From Paraflavitalea pollutisoli (GTDB lineage: Bacteria > Bacteroidota > Bacteroidia > Chitinophagales > Chitinophagaceae), in contig NZ_JARKMX010000008.1 of NCBI RefSeq assembly GCF_029360705.1, forward strand, positions 4,037,479-4,101,478: a stretch of 64,000 nucleotides of DNA. Direction: 5' to 3'. A program made the translations under genes and the position numbers. Of the stretch, positions 8,266 to 17,984 are shown one piece after another. Below the pieces are notes generated by a model, which saw only the letters and a program-made list of their open reading frames with translations, searched no databases and was not told where the DNA came from. Position 1 is the stretch's first letter; every line of letters starts with the position of its first letter.

Positions 8266-11200
8266 CTATTTGCTAGCCTTTACCAGTTTACTGACGTGAA
8301 CGGGTTTACCGTTTACATTCAAAGTTACCATGTACAGACCAGTGTTCAGGTTGGCTGCAGCAGTGTTCACACGCAGGGTGCTATAACCAGCTGCCAGTTT
8401 GCCAAAGTCTTTTCTGAACATCAGCTTTCCGCTCAGATCAAATACATCTACTGTCACGTGGTTGTTGGCAGCAGTGTTGTTGAAGTCCAGGTTGATCTGG
8501 TCAACGAACGGATTGGGGTACATTCTGCCTTCAGCGATCGTCCGGGTAGCGGCCGCAGCTGCTGCAGGAGAAGTTGCCTCGTTGGTCGCAACAGTAGGCT
8601 GTTCAGCACCAGTAGTTTCCACTTCTGTACGGTTCAATACTGTTCCGCCAGCTGCACCATCTTCATAAGCCTGGATGATGAGGCCACCATTGAAGCCGTA
8701 AGCCGCTTCCTGGGTTGTAGAGAAGTTGAGCATCAGCTCACCGTTTGCATCAGGCTGCAGGTCGCCGATGTAAACCACCTTCACCGAGTTCATCCAGCTG
8801 TTCAGGTATACTGTTTTACCATTTACGGTGTAGGTGCTGGTATAGTTACCTTCCCACCATCCGTTGGTACTCATACTACCGAAGAAGCCGATGCGGTAGC
8901 GCTTGCTTTGGTTCAAGCCAGAGAGTCTCATTTGCGCCAGCTGGGTATTATCGATCCAGTAGTTGGAACGCAATACTACATCAGGAGCAAAACCTGAGTT
9001 ATTACCGGTTATCACACCAAAGTTGTTATCTGCATTCATGAACCGCTCCCAGGCCAGTGTCATACCGGTCGGTTGTTTCGACTGGTTGGGCAGGTTCGGG
9101 AAGGTGAATGGCTCGCTTGGCAGAGCAGCCAGGTTGTACCAGGGTGCAGGTGCATTGTACTCTGTACCGAAGTTGAAGTTCACATAAGTGATCGCCTGTG
9201 GCGTGATCGTCTTCGTTACATTGCTCCAGTCGGTATATACACCACCTACTTTCGCACGAACACGGAACCAGTACTTGGTATTGGGGTTGAGGCCGGTTAC
9301 CTTGTACTCTGTCGTATTCGAAGGCAGATTGAAGGCTACTGTGCTGCTGAAGGCTGCATCGGTAGAACGCTCCACCTGGAAGCCACCCGCTGCATCTTCA
9401 TTGTTTGTTCTGTCGGACCAGATCAGGTAAACTGAATTTCTGTCAACAGGCTCAGAAGACAGGTTCACAGGGTTCAGGTTGAGGCCTGCAGTGAACTCTT
9501 CCAGTTGAACAGCATTGATGAACAGATAGTCTGAAGCCGGGAACTTCCGGAGGGAGAACTCGATAACGCCACCCACGGGTTGCAGGTTGTTCAGGTTGGC
9601 TGTTCTGTTGGTATTGTAGCTTGCGTTAAGCGTATCGGAAGTTGCTCCGGATGTATAGCGGGCATAGGTATGCCGTCCGTCATTGCTCGAAGCGAAGATC
9701 ACTACGTTGTAACGCTTGCTGTTATCCAGGTTAGAGAAACGCATCACTCTCAAAGAGTCGTTGATGACATGACCGCTCTTGATCACCTTATCATTGTACA
9801 CCCCGGTATTGCTGCCAGAATTGTGACCATTGTTCCAGGGGTTCCAGCCACCAACTGTAGTGATGCTGAACGGCGTAGTCGCATTGTTCTCATCTTTCAG
9901 GTTCGGCAGGGTATACTCGGCCCCGATATATCCTACGATATTGTTCCAGGGAGCAGCTGCTTCATCACCCCAATAAGCAAAGTTCACCAATACAGAACGG
10001 GTATTCTTATCGTTTACAGTTACAGTAACCGGTACAGTTGTTTCACCACCCTTGTCGTCCGCAGCTTTTACGGTGAAGTTGAAAGTACCCAGATCGCTGG
10101 CAGAAGGCGCTACGATCAGCCTGTAGTTGGTGCCACCCAGTTGTTGCAGGGTAACGAAACCAGGCTTGTCGACGATCGAAACGGTTACTACATCACCCGG
10201 ATCGGTCACGGTGAAGTCATCATTGACAACATCATCCACTTTCAGTGTGTGCGTGGCAATCACACCTGCCACCACTGGTTTGTTGTTGGCAGTAGTAGCA
10301 GAAGCGGTATCGATGCCAGCTCCAGTACCGTAATTGTTATTGGCTACTACATAGTAGAAGTATTGCGAGAATGGAGTCACAGCAGCGTCAGTATACGTAG
10401 TCACGTCAGCCGCCAGGGTTGTCAGCAGGGTATAAGGTCCCGCTTTCACATTGGCACGGAATACCTGGTAATTGTTCTCGTTGTAAGCTTTGTCAACCCA
10501 GGTCAGTTTCACACCAGCAGGTTCTGCAGCGGCTACCAGGTTGGTAGGTTTAGCAGGCACAGTGCTGTCATCGAAAGCAGCCTCAAGTACCAGGAAGTTC
10601 AGAGTACCACCTACAGCAGGGTTAGCATCACCGATCATAGAGATCAGTACTTCACCACCCGCACCGGGTTGCACCTGGTAAATGGTATCGGTCGTATTCG
10701 CATTGTTGTAGAACAGGATATCCGCAGTCTCGTTGCCGATCTTGAAGGTGGTCTTCGAAGTAACCTCGTTACCGCAGCCGCCACAATTGTTGCTGGCCAT
10801 GAAGATCACGTTGTACTTGCGTGCAACATCCAGACCATTCAGGCGTACGCGCAGGGTGTCGTTCTTGGTACCACCCTGGAAGCCATAGCCCCAATAGATA
10901 CCATCCACCATCACAGAGTTGGGCCATGCACCACCACCTTGTACACCGGCACTGGCAGTACCATACTCATTGCTCAGGAACGAGAAGCTTGCGCCGGTGT
11001 TAACACCTTTCACATTCTTCAGGTCGCTGAGGGTGATTGCTCCACCATAGGTAGCCACCACATCATTCCAACCGGTACCACCAGAGGTAGTATTCTTCAT
11101 ATTGATCTGTATCCGCTCTTTCGCTTCCTTATCAGCTACGGTCACCGTGATCGATTTTGTTTCGAAACCACCGAAGGAATCATCAGATTTCACCGTGATG

Positions 11201-14200
11201 GTGTAACTACCAGCATCAGCCAGGGTTGGTTTCAGCGTGATTGAACCGCGGCCATTGCCACTATCAACCAGCGTAACAAAAGAAGGCTTTTCAACCACCG
11301 ACCAGGTCAGTGTATTGTTGCCGTCGTCATCGCTGGCTTCAAGCGCCACGACACGGGTGTCCATTTCACTCAAGTTCACAGCAGGCACCGCCGTGATCAC
11401 CGGCAGGCTGTTATCGTTCACTACCATATTGTATTTCAGCGTGTCTTTGCCACCGAATACATCGGTTACATAAACCCTGAGCATATAAGAACCTTGTGCA
11501 GAGATGCCAGGTGCAGACCTCAGTTCGAGACCGTTGGCAGTAATATTCTGCACAGTCACGAACGAAGGCAAAGTACCGGTAGTAAAGGTCATCGCATCAC
11601 CGTCAGCATCCGTTGCCTTTACGGTCAACACATGAACTGAATTGTAACGTACGGTAAAGTTGCTTTGCGGCGTGAACTTGGGCGCATTGTTCAGGGAAGT
11701 TACAGACAGCTCGCTGCTATAACCAGAAGATGCAGCTGGACCGTTGGCCCTTACCTTATAATAATAGGTAACATTGGCGACAAGGCCGGTATCGGAAAAC
11801 GCTGTAGTATTCGCGGGCACAGTACCGATCACGAAATAACCAACACCACTTGTAGCAGAGCGTGACACTTCGTAGCCAGTTTCGTTGCTGGCGTTATCAG
11901 TCCATGTCAGGTTGATCACAGAGGAAGACACTGCAGTACCTGCCAGGTTGGTCGGAGTAGCCGGCGTAGCTGGCGTAGGCTGTGTAGTGGCAGCAGCTTG
12001 CTTATAGGTCAGGCTTACCAGGCTGGCGATCTCATCCAAAGTCAGCGCACCATTGATCACATAGATATCGTCCATCTGACCATTGAAATAATCGTTGCTG
12101 GTTGCAGCTGCATTGAAAGCAGATTCACCATTGGTATTACCGGAATATCCGAAACGTGCGTTGTTGCTGGCGGCAGCAGCAATGGTACTGAAGGGCAGCG
12201 CATTGTTGGCAGCGATCTCAACACCGTTCAGGAAGATCTTCAGAGAAGATACATTATATACAACAGTCACATGGTTCCAGCCACCAGTCACCCAATTTGC
12301 ATTGAAGGCGGTAGCAGTGGGCGCCAGGGTCAGGCGGTTGCTTGCACTGGCGATACCAGCTTGCAGCAGACCACCGGAGAAACGAAGCGCCAGACCATTG
12401 GTGCTGTTACCAAAGTCGAAGATCACTTTATTGTTGGTCAATGCGGTTGATTTCAACCAGATACCTACTGTACGTTGCGTGTAAGCACCTTCACTGGGGA
12501 AACCACCACTTGCTGCGCCATTGATCGTAGCATACTGATTGCTGCCCGTCATGTTCAGCGCATGAGTGCCTTCTTTAGGACCAGTCGTGCTATAGGTAGC
12601 ATTGGTCAGTGTCAGGTAACGGGTAGCGTTGCCATTAGAATCGACATTGCTGTTGTTCAGCTTCCAGTTCGCCTCAGTGTAGGTACCGGTATAATTAGAA
12701 GCATTGCTGTTTCCGATAGTACGTACTTTATAGAAGTACTTGGTATTGGCGAGCAAACCAGAATCGGTAAAGTTGGTAATATCAGCACCTACTGTAGCCA
12801 CCTGGCTGTAAGTACCGTTTGACGTGGTAGAACGCACGATCTCAAATCCGGTCTCGTTAGCGCTGTTATCAGTCCAGGTCAGGTTGATCTTGTTGTGCGA
12901 AACAGTAGTGGCAACAAGCTTGGAAGGAGCAGTCATGGTAGAACCTACTGCGCCTGCGGCAAACAATACATTGCTGGGGATAGCTTGTTTGGCCAGGCCA
13001 GCATCGTTTTGCCAGCTCCAGCTTACTGCATCCGAACCAGCACCGTCGAAATAGCCGAGGGCAATAGGATGCAGACCAGCAGTCAGTGCAATCGTAGCCG
13101 TTTTACATTGGTTACCGTGGCCACCATCATTGTTGATGAGCGGCGTCTTGGCGAAACCATAAGTCTGATCTACGTAGAGACGGCTACCGTCATCAGAGCA
13201 GATCTCGAAAGTATAATTTGCCGTAGTGGGCACATTAATATAACCTTCCCACAGGAATCCGAAGTAATCGGCCTGGTTGCGGGGAGTTACGGTGATATTC
13301 GGTGTAGAACCTGTTTTAACAGGGAACAGGTTATCGAAGTTGGGCAGATTGCTCCAGGATCCTTCGAAATACTTAAAGTTGATGTTGTTGCCGATCAAAC
13401 CGGTTGAAGCAGTCACCTGGTTGCTGGGCTGAGAGAAGTTGCCGGCAGCATCACGCGCCTTTACAATAATATTATATACCACACCACTGTCGAGGTTGGC
13501 AATGGTCAACGTCGTTTGGTCAGTAGTGTACATCTTCGCACCATTCACAAACACATCGTACTTGGCCACGCCTACGTCATCCGTAGAAGCAATCCAGCTG
13601 ATGTTGGCATAGTCGGTGAAAGCCCCAGTCAGGGTCAGGTTGGAAGGAGCCGTAGGAGCCGTATTGTCAGCATCGGTCTTAACACTAACTTCACTAGTTA
13701 CGGCAGCAGCACCGGAGGCGCCTATTGCACGTACGATATAATAGAATGAAGTATTGGGAGTAAGGTTGGTGTTGACATAAGAGGTCGCATTGGCCGGTGT
13801 GATCGCAATGAGTTTGTAAGGACCACCAGCCGTAGCAGCGCGGTAGACCTCATAACCAGTCTCGTTTTCGATCGCATTGGGATTGTCGGTCCAGTCAAGT
13901 TGAACACTGGTCAGCGACAATGTATGCGCCGACAAGTTCTTGGCAGGATCGGGCTTCGGATTGCCATTGGCATTCAACACCGTAAAAGGCGCAGAAGGCA
14001 ACGCACCGCAACCAAATTGCTCTACCACCGAGGCAGTATAAGTACCAACCGAAGCATTGTAGGTTGGTTGGTTGCCTTTTACCGTAGCCCCCTGCAACCA
14101 CTGATAAGATATATAACCAGCTGGTAAAGACAGGGTAACGGTAGATTTGCCATCGGGGGATGGTAATACATTACTTTGTAAACCCAGCACGGCTGGTGTG

Positions 14201-15429
14201 GGAGTTTGAGTGATCGGCTTGGGCTTGATCACGGCTGGCTTAGGAGACCATACGGACCAGGCACCGCCATTGGTTCTTTTAAAACGAACCTGGTAAGTAC
14301 CAAAAGAATCCACGGTGATCTCGTTCACATTGGCAGAATATCCTTTCACTACTCCAGCATTCTGGATAGTGACTACACCATTTATCTTTTGCGCGATCGT
14401 TACACCATTTCTTTGCCACTCATAAGACCAGCTGTTATTATTGGTAATACCCAACTTTGCGCTGATGGCAGCGTCGACGCACCACGCATCGCGCTGGAAG
14501 AAGATGAGGGGATTGGCCTTGTGATGGGCACTCATGAACTCGATATAGCCAGGCTCGCTCCAGTGATTAGTCCATATACTGTGACCGAGGTCGGGGTAAA
14601 GCGTGTACTTGATGTCGGAACCCAAAGCTTTAATATCATTATATACACCCTGCGCTATACTCTGGTTAGGGTTGGAATCTTTACCACCCGAAGCAAACCA
14701 GATAGGGATATGTACGAGGTTATTTAAGTTGTTCTCTCCACCGATGGCGGCAGCCGAAGGACCGGCAGCAGCAATACGGTCATTCTTGGCAAAAGCCATA
14801 TGCCAGGCAGCAGAACCACCATTGGAAAGACCATTTACAAATACGCGGTCAATGTCCGACCGAACATACTTGTTCATCGAATCCAGCAAGTTTAAAATCA
14901 CGTTGTAAACTGGCGTGTAAGAACCCCAGCTACTGTTACAGGTGCCGGTGGTCAACGCCTGTGGATACAGCAAAAATCCGTCGAAGGTCTGATTATCGAC
15001 CTTGTCGCGGAAAAATTTGGCGCCATGGGTAAGCTGGCGTTCGTTGTTGTAGATGCCTCCGTTCGAAGGACATCCGGGCTCACCGGCGCCATGGAAAAAC
15101 AGCATCACGGGGTACTTCTTATTCACGTCATCCGTTTTGTAGTTCTTGGGGAACTTCAAACGGAAACAGAATGACTGACCGCCGATGTTGATGTAATAAG
15201 CTTTGAACGAGGTGTTATCCCAGTTACCGCTTCCGGTACTGATCCCGTTGGAAGCCACACTCACCCATTTTTGCAAGCCCCCGATATTAGGGTTGGGATT
15301 GGTGGACGTACCCAACGTCGCAGCTGAATTCCAGCGTACGATCGGATCGTCTGGGTTAAAGACGTTTTGTGCCTGCATGGCAAGACACAACAACACAGTG
15401 GTTGTGGTTAGAAGTAGTAATCGCTTCAT
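8266..15429 (-). CDS. Giant T9SS-exported modular protein with N-terminal esterase-like domain
   Basis: This 2387-residue protein starts with a signal peptide (MKRLLLLTTTTVLLCLAMQA). Residues about 30-310 form an alpha/beta-hydrolase domain of the PHB-depolymerase/feruloyl-esterase type: oxyanion region FFHGAGEPGC, nucleophile motif GLSNGG near residue 200, and a late His in DLGHSIW. Then come FN3 domains (from about 495), a PA14-like domain (about 680-820), FN3, a LamG-like domain (about 945-1145), FN3, and two cadherin/Ig-like domains (about 1250-1425). Three copies of a malectin-like module follow, starting near 1436, 1808 and 2080, separated by FN3 and Ig domains. A T9SS sorting domain (YPNPFVDQ, about 2300-2387) ends the protein. 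It is probably a secreted or surface-anchored carbohydrate-active esterase or adhesin; the substrate is unknown. Confidence 0.85.
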   Translation of the reverse strand: MKRLLLLTTTTVLLCLAMQAQNVFNPDDPIVRWNSAATLGTSTNPNPNIGGLQKWVSVASNGISTGSGNWDNTSFKAYYINIGGQSFCFRLKFPKNYKTDDVNKKYPVMLFFHGAGEPGCPSNGGIYNNERQLTHGAKFFRDKVDNQTFDGFLLYPQALTTGTCNSSWGSYTPVYNVILNLLDSMNKYVRSDIDRVFVNGLSNGGSAAWHMAFAKNDRIAAAGPSAAAIGGENNLNNLVHIPIWFASGGKDSNPNQSIAQGVYNDIKALGSDIKYTLYPDLGHSIWTNHWSEPGYIEFMSAHHKANPLIFFQRDAWCVDAAISAKLGITNNNSWSYEWQRNGVTIAQKINGVVTIQNAGVVKGYSANVNEITVDSFGTYQVRFKRTNGGAWSVWSPKPAVIKPKPITQTPTPAVLGLQSNVLPSPDGKSTVTLSLPAGYISYQWLQGATVKGNQPTYNASVGTYTASVVEQFGCGALPSAPFTVLNANGNPKPDPAKNLSAHTLSLTSVQLDWTDNPNAIENETGYEVYRAATAGGPYKLIAITPANATSYVNTNLTPNTSFYYIVRAIGASGAAAVTSEVSVKTDADNTAPTAPSNLTLTGAFTDYANISWIASTDDVGVAKYDVFVNGAKMYTTDQTTLTIANLDSGVVYNIIVKARDAAGNFSQPSNQVTASTGLIGNNINFKYFEGSWSNLPNFDNLFPVKTGSTPNITVTPRNQADYFGFLWEGYINVPTTANYTFEICSDDGSRLYVDQTYGFAKTPLINNDGGHGNQCKTATIALTAGLHPIALGYFDGAGSDAVSWSWQNDAGLAKQAIPSNVLFAAGAVGSTMTAPSKLVATTVSHNKINLTWTDNSANETGFEIVRSTTSNGTYSQVATVGADITNFTDSGLLANTKYFYKVRTIGNSNASNYTGTYTEANWKLNNSNVDSNGNATRYLTLTNATYSTTGPKEGTHALNMTGSNQYATINGAASGGFPSEGAYTQRTVGIWLKSTALTNNKVIFDFGNSTNGLALRFSGGLLQAGIASASNRLTLAPTATAFNANWVTGGWNHVTVVYNVSSLKIFLNGVEIAANNALPFSTIAAAASNNARFGYSGNTNGESAFNAAATSNDYFNGQMDDIYVINGALTLDEIASLVSLTYKQAAATTQPTPATPATPTNLAGTAVSSSVINLTWTDNASNETGYEVSRSATSGVGYFVIGTVPANTTAFSDTGLVANVTYYYKVRANGPAASSGYSSELSVTSLNNAPKFTPQSNFTVRYNSVHVLTVKATDADGDAMTFTTGTLPSFVTVQNITANGLELRSAPGISAQGSYMLRVYVTDVFGGKDTLKYNMVVNDNSLPVITAVPAVNLSEMDTRVVALEASDDDGNNTLTWSVVEKPSFVTLVDSGNGRGSITLKPTLADAGSYTITVKSDDSFGGFETKSITVTVADKEAKERIQINMKNTTSGGTGWNDVVATYGGAITLSDLKNVKGVNTGASFSFLSNEYGTASAGVQGGGAWPNSVMVDGIYWGYGFQGGTKNDTLRVRLNGLDVARKYNVIFMASNNCGGCGNEVTSKTTFKIGNETADILFYNNANTTDTIYQVQPGAGGEVLISMIGDANPAVGGTLNFLVLEAAFDDSTVPAKPTNLVAAAEPAGVKLTWVDKAYNENNYQVFRANVKAGPYTLLTTLAADVTTYTDAAVTPFSQYFYYVVANNNYGTGAGIDTASATTANNKPVVAGVIATHTLKVDDVVNDDFTVTDPGDVVTVSIVDKPGFVTLQQLGGTNYRLIVAPSASDLGTFNFTVKAADDKGGETTVPVTVTVNDKNTRSVLVNFAYWGDEAAAPWNNIVGYIGAEYTLPNLKDENNATTPFSITTVGGWNPWNNGHNSGSNTGVYNDKVIKSGHVINDSLRVMRFSNLDNSKRYNVVIFASSNDGRHTYARYTSGATSDTLNASYNTNRTANLNNLQPVGGVIEFSLRKFPASDYLFINAVQLEEFTAGLNLNPVNLSSEPVDRNSVYLIWSDRTNNEDAAGGFQVERSTDAAFSSTVAFNLPSNTTEYKVTGLNPNTKYWFRVRAKVGGVYTDWSNVTKTITPQAITYVNFNFGTEYNAPAPWYNLAALPSEPFTFPNLPNQSKQPTGMTLAWERFMNADNNFGVITGNNSGFAPDVVLRSNYWIDNTQLAQMRLSGLNQSKRYRIGFFGSMSTNGWWEGNYTSTYTVNGKTVYLNSWMNSVKVVYIGDLQPDANGELMLNFSTTQEAAYGFNGGLIIQAYEDGAAGGTVLNRTEVETTGAEQPTVATNEATSPAAAAAATRTIAEGRMYPNPFVDQINLDFNNTAANNHVTVDVFDLSGKLMFRKDFGKLAAGYSTLRVNTAAANLNTGLYMVTLNVNGKPVHVSKLVKASK

Positions 15430-15912
15430 ATTACGCTATATGGTTAAAAACGTTATTTCAGTTTGTAAAAAACCTGAGCAACGGCTTTAAATGAGGATAT
15501 GTTTCCCGGACTTGTTAAAGCAAAGGAGGCATATTGGAGTGGACTATTAGGATGGTTTTATCTAAGAATATGAGGTAAAAGCACTGTGTACGTCTTCCTA
15601 TGGGATATTGATGTGAGGCTTATTGGAGGTAAGCAAAAGTAATACTCTTTTCCAAAAAGCGAAATTATTTAAACAATAAAAACACGACAATAACCACTTT
15701 GAGGTATTTTTGATAATTGTCAGGGGATACGATAAAGATCAATACTGCGTTGAGTTTGACTGATTAACAACAACCGCATTCCCACACGCGGACACAAACT
15801 CCCAACCCGGGTTAACCAACCCATAACACCCACTCACCTTGTTTCATGATTTAGTTACCGAGACTTAAGAGCAATTTGGAAAAAACGGAATAATATTGCG
15901 CCCTGATCGTTT
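15430..15912. other. Intergenic region between divergent genes
   Basis: These 483 bases separate the giant minus-strand gene from the rightward glycosyltransferase gene and must hold both promoters. A TAATATTG element at 15891-15898 is a partial -7 match for the rightward gene with no good -33 partner. No RNA gene or convincing small frame is seen. Confidence 0.5.
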
Positions 15913-17124
15913 ATGATCATTTATAATAGTGTGGCAAATACAATCATCATCATCTTCTGGGTTAGCCTGTTTCTGATCTTCTACAGTTATGTGGGCTACG
16001 GTATCCTCGTCTGGATCCTGGTTAAAATAAAATCATTGTTAGGTGGCCCTAAAGCCCCTGCCATTCCCCATGATGCCGATTGGCCGGCTGTAGCCCTCGT
16101 AGTGGCTGCTTATAATGAAGAAGACTTTATCGAAGAAAAGATCCGCAACACCTTTGCCCTCGATTACCCAAAAGATAAGCTGGAACTGATTTTCATCACC
16201 GATGGGTCCAGCGATGGCACCACGGATATCATACGTCAACACCCCTCCATCCACTTGCTGCACCAACCCGAGAGAAGGGGGAAAGTAGCGGCTATGAACC
16301 GGGCCATTCAACAGGTACAATCGCCCCTGGTCATCTTTTGCGATGCCAATACCCTGCTCAATACAGGCTGTATAAAGGAGATCGTAAAACACTACGCAGA
16401 CCCCAAAGTAGGCGGTGTGGCCGGTGAGAAAAAGATCATGCAACAGGGCAAAGATGCAGCCGCCGCTGCCGGAGAAGGCCTGTACTGGAAATATGAATCT
16501 TTCCTGAAAAAACTGGATTCGGACCTATTTACCACCGTAGGAGCCGCCGGCGAATTGTTTTCCGTACGCAAGGCGCTCTTTGAAAAAGCACCCGAAGGCA
16601 CCATCATCGAAGACTTTGTACAATCGCTGAAGCTGGTCATCAACGGTTATGTAGTACGCTACGAACCCAACGCCTACGCGGCCGAAGCACCTTCCGCCAG
16701 CATCAAGGATGAAATGAAACGAAAAGTGCGGATTTGTGCGGGCGCCTTCCAGGCAATGCTCCTGTTGAAACCACTCTTCAACCCATTCGTGCATCCCGTG
16801 GCCTCCTTCCAGTTCGTCTCCCACCGCATCCTTCGCTGGACCGCCTGCCCCGTAGCCCTGATACTCCTCCTGATCGCCAATATCGGCATCGTGCTCATGG
16901 GTGGAGGACCTTTCTACCAACTCATACTGGTATTGCAAGCCATATTCTATGCACTCGGGATTACCGGTTGGATCTATGCCAGCAGGAATATCCGCCTGAA
17001 AGCAGTATATATCCCCTTCTATTTTCTCTTCATGAACCTGTCGGTATTCATCGGTTTCAACCGGTTTATTCGCAATAAGCAAACGGTATTGTGGGAAAAA
17101 GCAGCCAGGCAGAAAGCCGCGTAG
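15913..17124 (+). CDS. Membrane-anchored GT2 family glycosyltransferase
   Basis: This 403-residue processive-type GT2 protein has one N-terminal membrane helix (about 10-35), a GT-A domain and three C-terminal helices (about 305-385). Visible motifs are VVAAYNEE (nucleotide binding), ITDGSSDGT, FCDANT as the DxD-like metal site, IIEDF matching the TED/base motif, and RKVRICAGAFQ at the position of the acceptor-site Q/RxxRW region. It would polymerise or add sugars from a UDP-sugar on the cytoplasmic face of the membrane. It is the first rightward gene of the polysaccharide locus, 415 bp before the receiver gene, so it may be transcribed separately. Confidence 0.82.
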   Translation: MIIYNSVANTIIIIFWVSLFLIFYSYVGYGILVWILVKIKSLLGGPKAPAIPHDADWPAVALVVAAYNEEDFIEEKIRNTFALDYPKDKLELIFITDGSSDGTTDIIRQHPSIHLLHQPERRGKVAAMNRAIQQVQSPLVIFCDANTLLNTGCIKEIVKHYADPKVGGVAGEKKIMQQGKDAAAAAGEGLYWKYESFLKKLDSDLFTTVGAAGELFSVRKALFEKAPEGTIIEDFVQSLKLVINGYVVRYEPNAYAAEAPSASIKDEMKRKVRICAGAFQAMLLLKPLFNPFVHPVASFQFVSHRILRWTACPVALILLLIANIGIVLMGGGPFYQLILVLQAIFYALGITGWIYASRNIRLKAVYIPFYFLFMNLSVFIGFNRFIRNKQTVLWEKAARQKAA

Positions 17125-17539
17125 TACTACGCAATTATACTTAATACCACTCTTAGGGTATTTGAATTTCAGCGGTAAATAAGGATTTTTGCCATATAAT
17201 AATAAGATAATAAGCAGAGAAATTTGGTTTATTAATAATTGTTATTACTTTTACCGGCGAATAGTAAACCACTCCCTCTTAGTTCAACTATCCTTTTGGA
17301 AACGGCGACCAGCCAAAATGAAAAGATAGCAGCTTATTCTCGATACCACGAATCCTTGAAATTCCCCTGTAACCTGATTTCACATCAGTATAATCCACAT
17401 TCCATCCTGTTTACGCCATACGATTGCGTTCGGCCTGTCACTGTATTAATGTTTGTTCAATACCTCTGTAAGCCATGTTAGTCCATAAACATGCCTGTTG
17501 AAAAATTGCGATTTTTCTAAAGCTTAACTTATTCCCTGC
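17125..17539 (+). other. Intergenic region holding a long leader
   Basis: These 415 bases contain a good promoter match near the left end (17223-17253), which implies an untranslated leader of about 280 nt before the receiver gene. The leader has no clear terminator or known riboswitch motif. An 80-codon frame in it has no coding character. A small A/T-rich hairpin (AAAAATTGCGATTTTT) lies about 25 bp before the start codon. Confidence 0.45.
17223..17253 (+). promoter_or_regulatory. Promoter candidate for the receiver/sugar-transferase operon
   Basis: TTTG at 17223-17226, a 19-base spacer and TACTTTTA at 17246-17253 match the Bacteroidota consensus at all but the last -7 base. Transcription would start near 17260. 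Confidence 0.5.
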
Positions 17540-17947
17540 ATGAAAAAGCAAATACTCGCAATTGATGACAGTAAGGCGATACGGTTTTTGTTGCAAACTG
17601 TGCTCAGCAAAGATTACACGGTAGTAACAGCCCCGGATGGTTGCTCTGCTATGTATTATTTATCGAAAAGAAATTTACCAGACCTGATTATCACGGACGC
17701 TCAGCTTCCCGATATGCAGGACTGGGAACTTATAGAACAACTTTCTACCAGCGGCATCTACAGGGATATCCCGGTTATGGTGATTTCTTCCCTCGAAAAA
17801 GGCCAGGTAGAAGCAAAGTGCCAGGAATTTGGCGTGGCACAACATTTTACAAAGCCTTTCAACCCTGTCGACCTCATTAAAGCGGTAGAACAGGTTGTCA
17901 ATACAGAATCAAAAGTGGCACCAGCGTACGTAGCGCATGCCAGTTAA
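17540..17947 (+). CDS. Stand-alone CheY-like response regulator receiver domain
   Basis: The 135-residue protein is a single receiver domain with no output domain. All key residues are visible: the acidic pair in LAIDDSKA (Asp9-Asp10), the phosphoacceptor Asp in LIITDAQLPD (about residue 53), the switch Ser/Thr in VMVISS and the conserved Lys in FTKPF. It should be phosphorylated by a histidine kinase encoded elsewhere. It lies 37 bp upstream of the initiating sugar transferase, whose N-terminus looks like a degenerate receiver, so it may control polysaccharide initiation by protein contact rather than transcription (inference). Confidence 0.85.
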   Translation: MKKQILAIDDSKAIRFLLQTVLSKDYTVVTAPDGCSAMYYLSKRNLPDLIITDAQLPDMQDWELIEQLSTSGIYRDIPVMVISSLEKGQVEAKCQEFGVAQHFTKPFNPVDLIKAVEQVVNTESKVAPAYVAHAS

Positions 17948-17984
17948 TTCGAAGTCCAGCGTAATAAATATATAACCTTACTTT

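Noticed and set aside
9580-11244. Long plus-strand open frame of 554 codons inside the giant minus-strand gene
   Set aside because: It is exactly antisense to FN3/Ig-encoding sequence, shows no domain or signal, and its composition mirrors the codon bias of the real gene.
17239-17481. 80-codon frame in the leader of the receiver gene
   Set aside because: It overlaps the predicted -7 box and encodes a low-quality peptide with no homology pattern.
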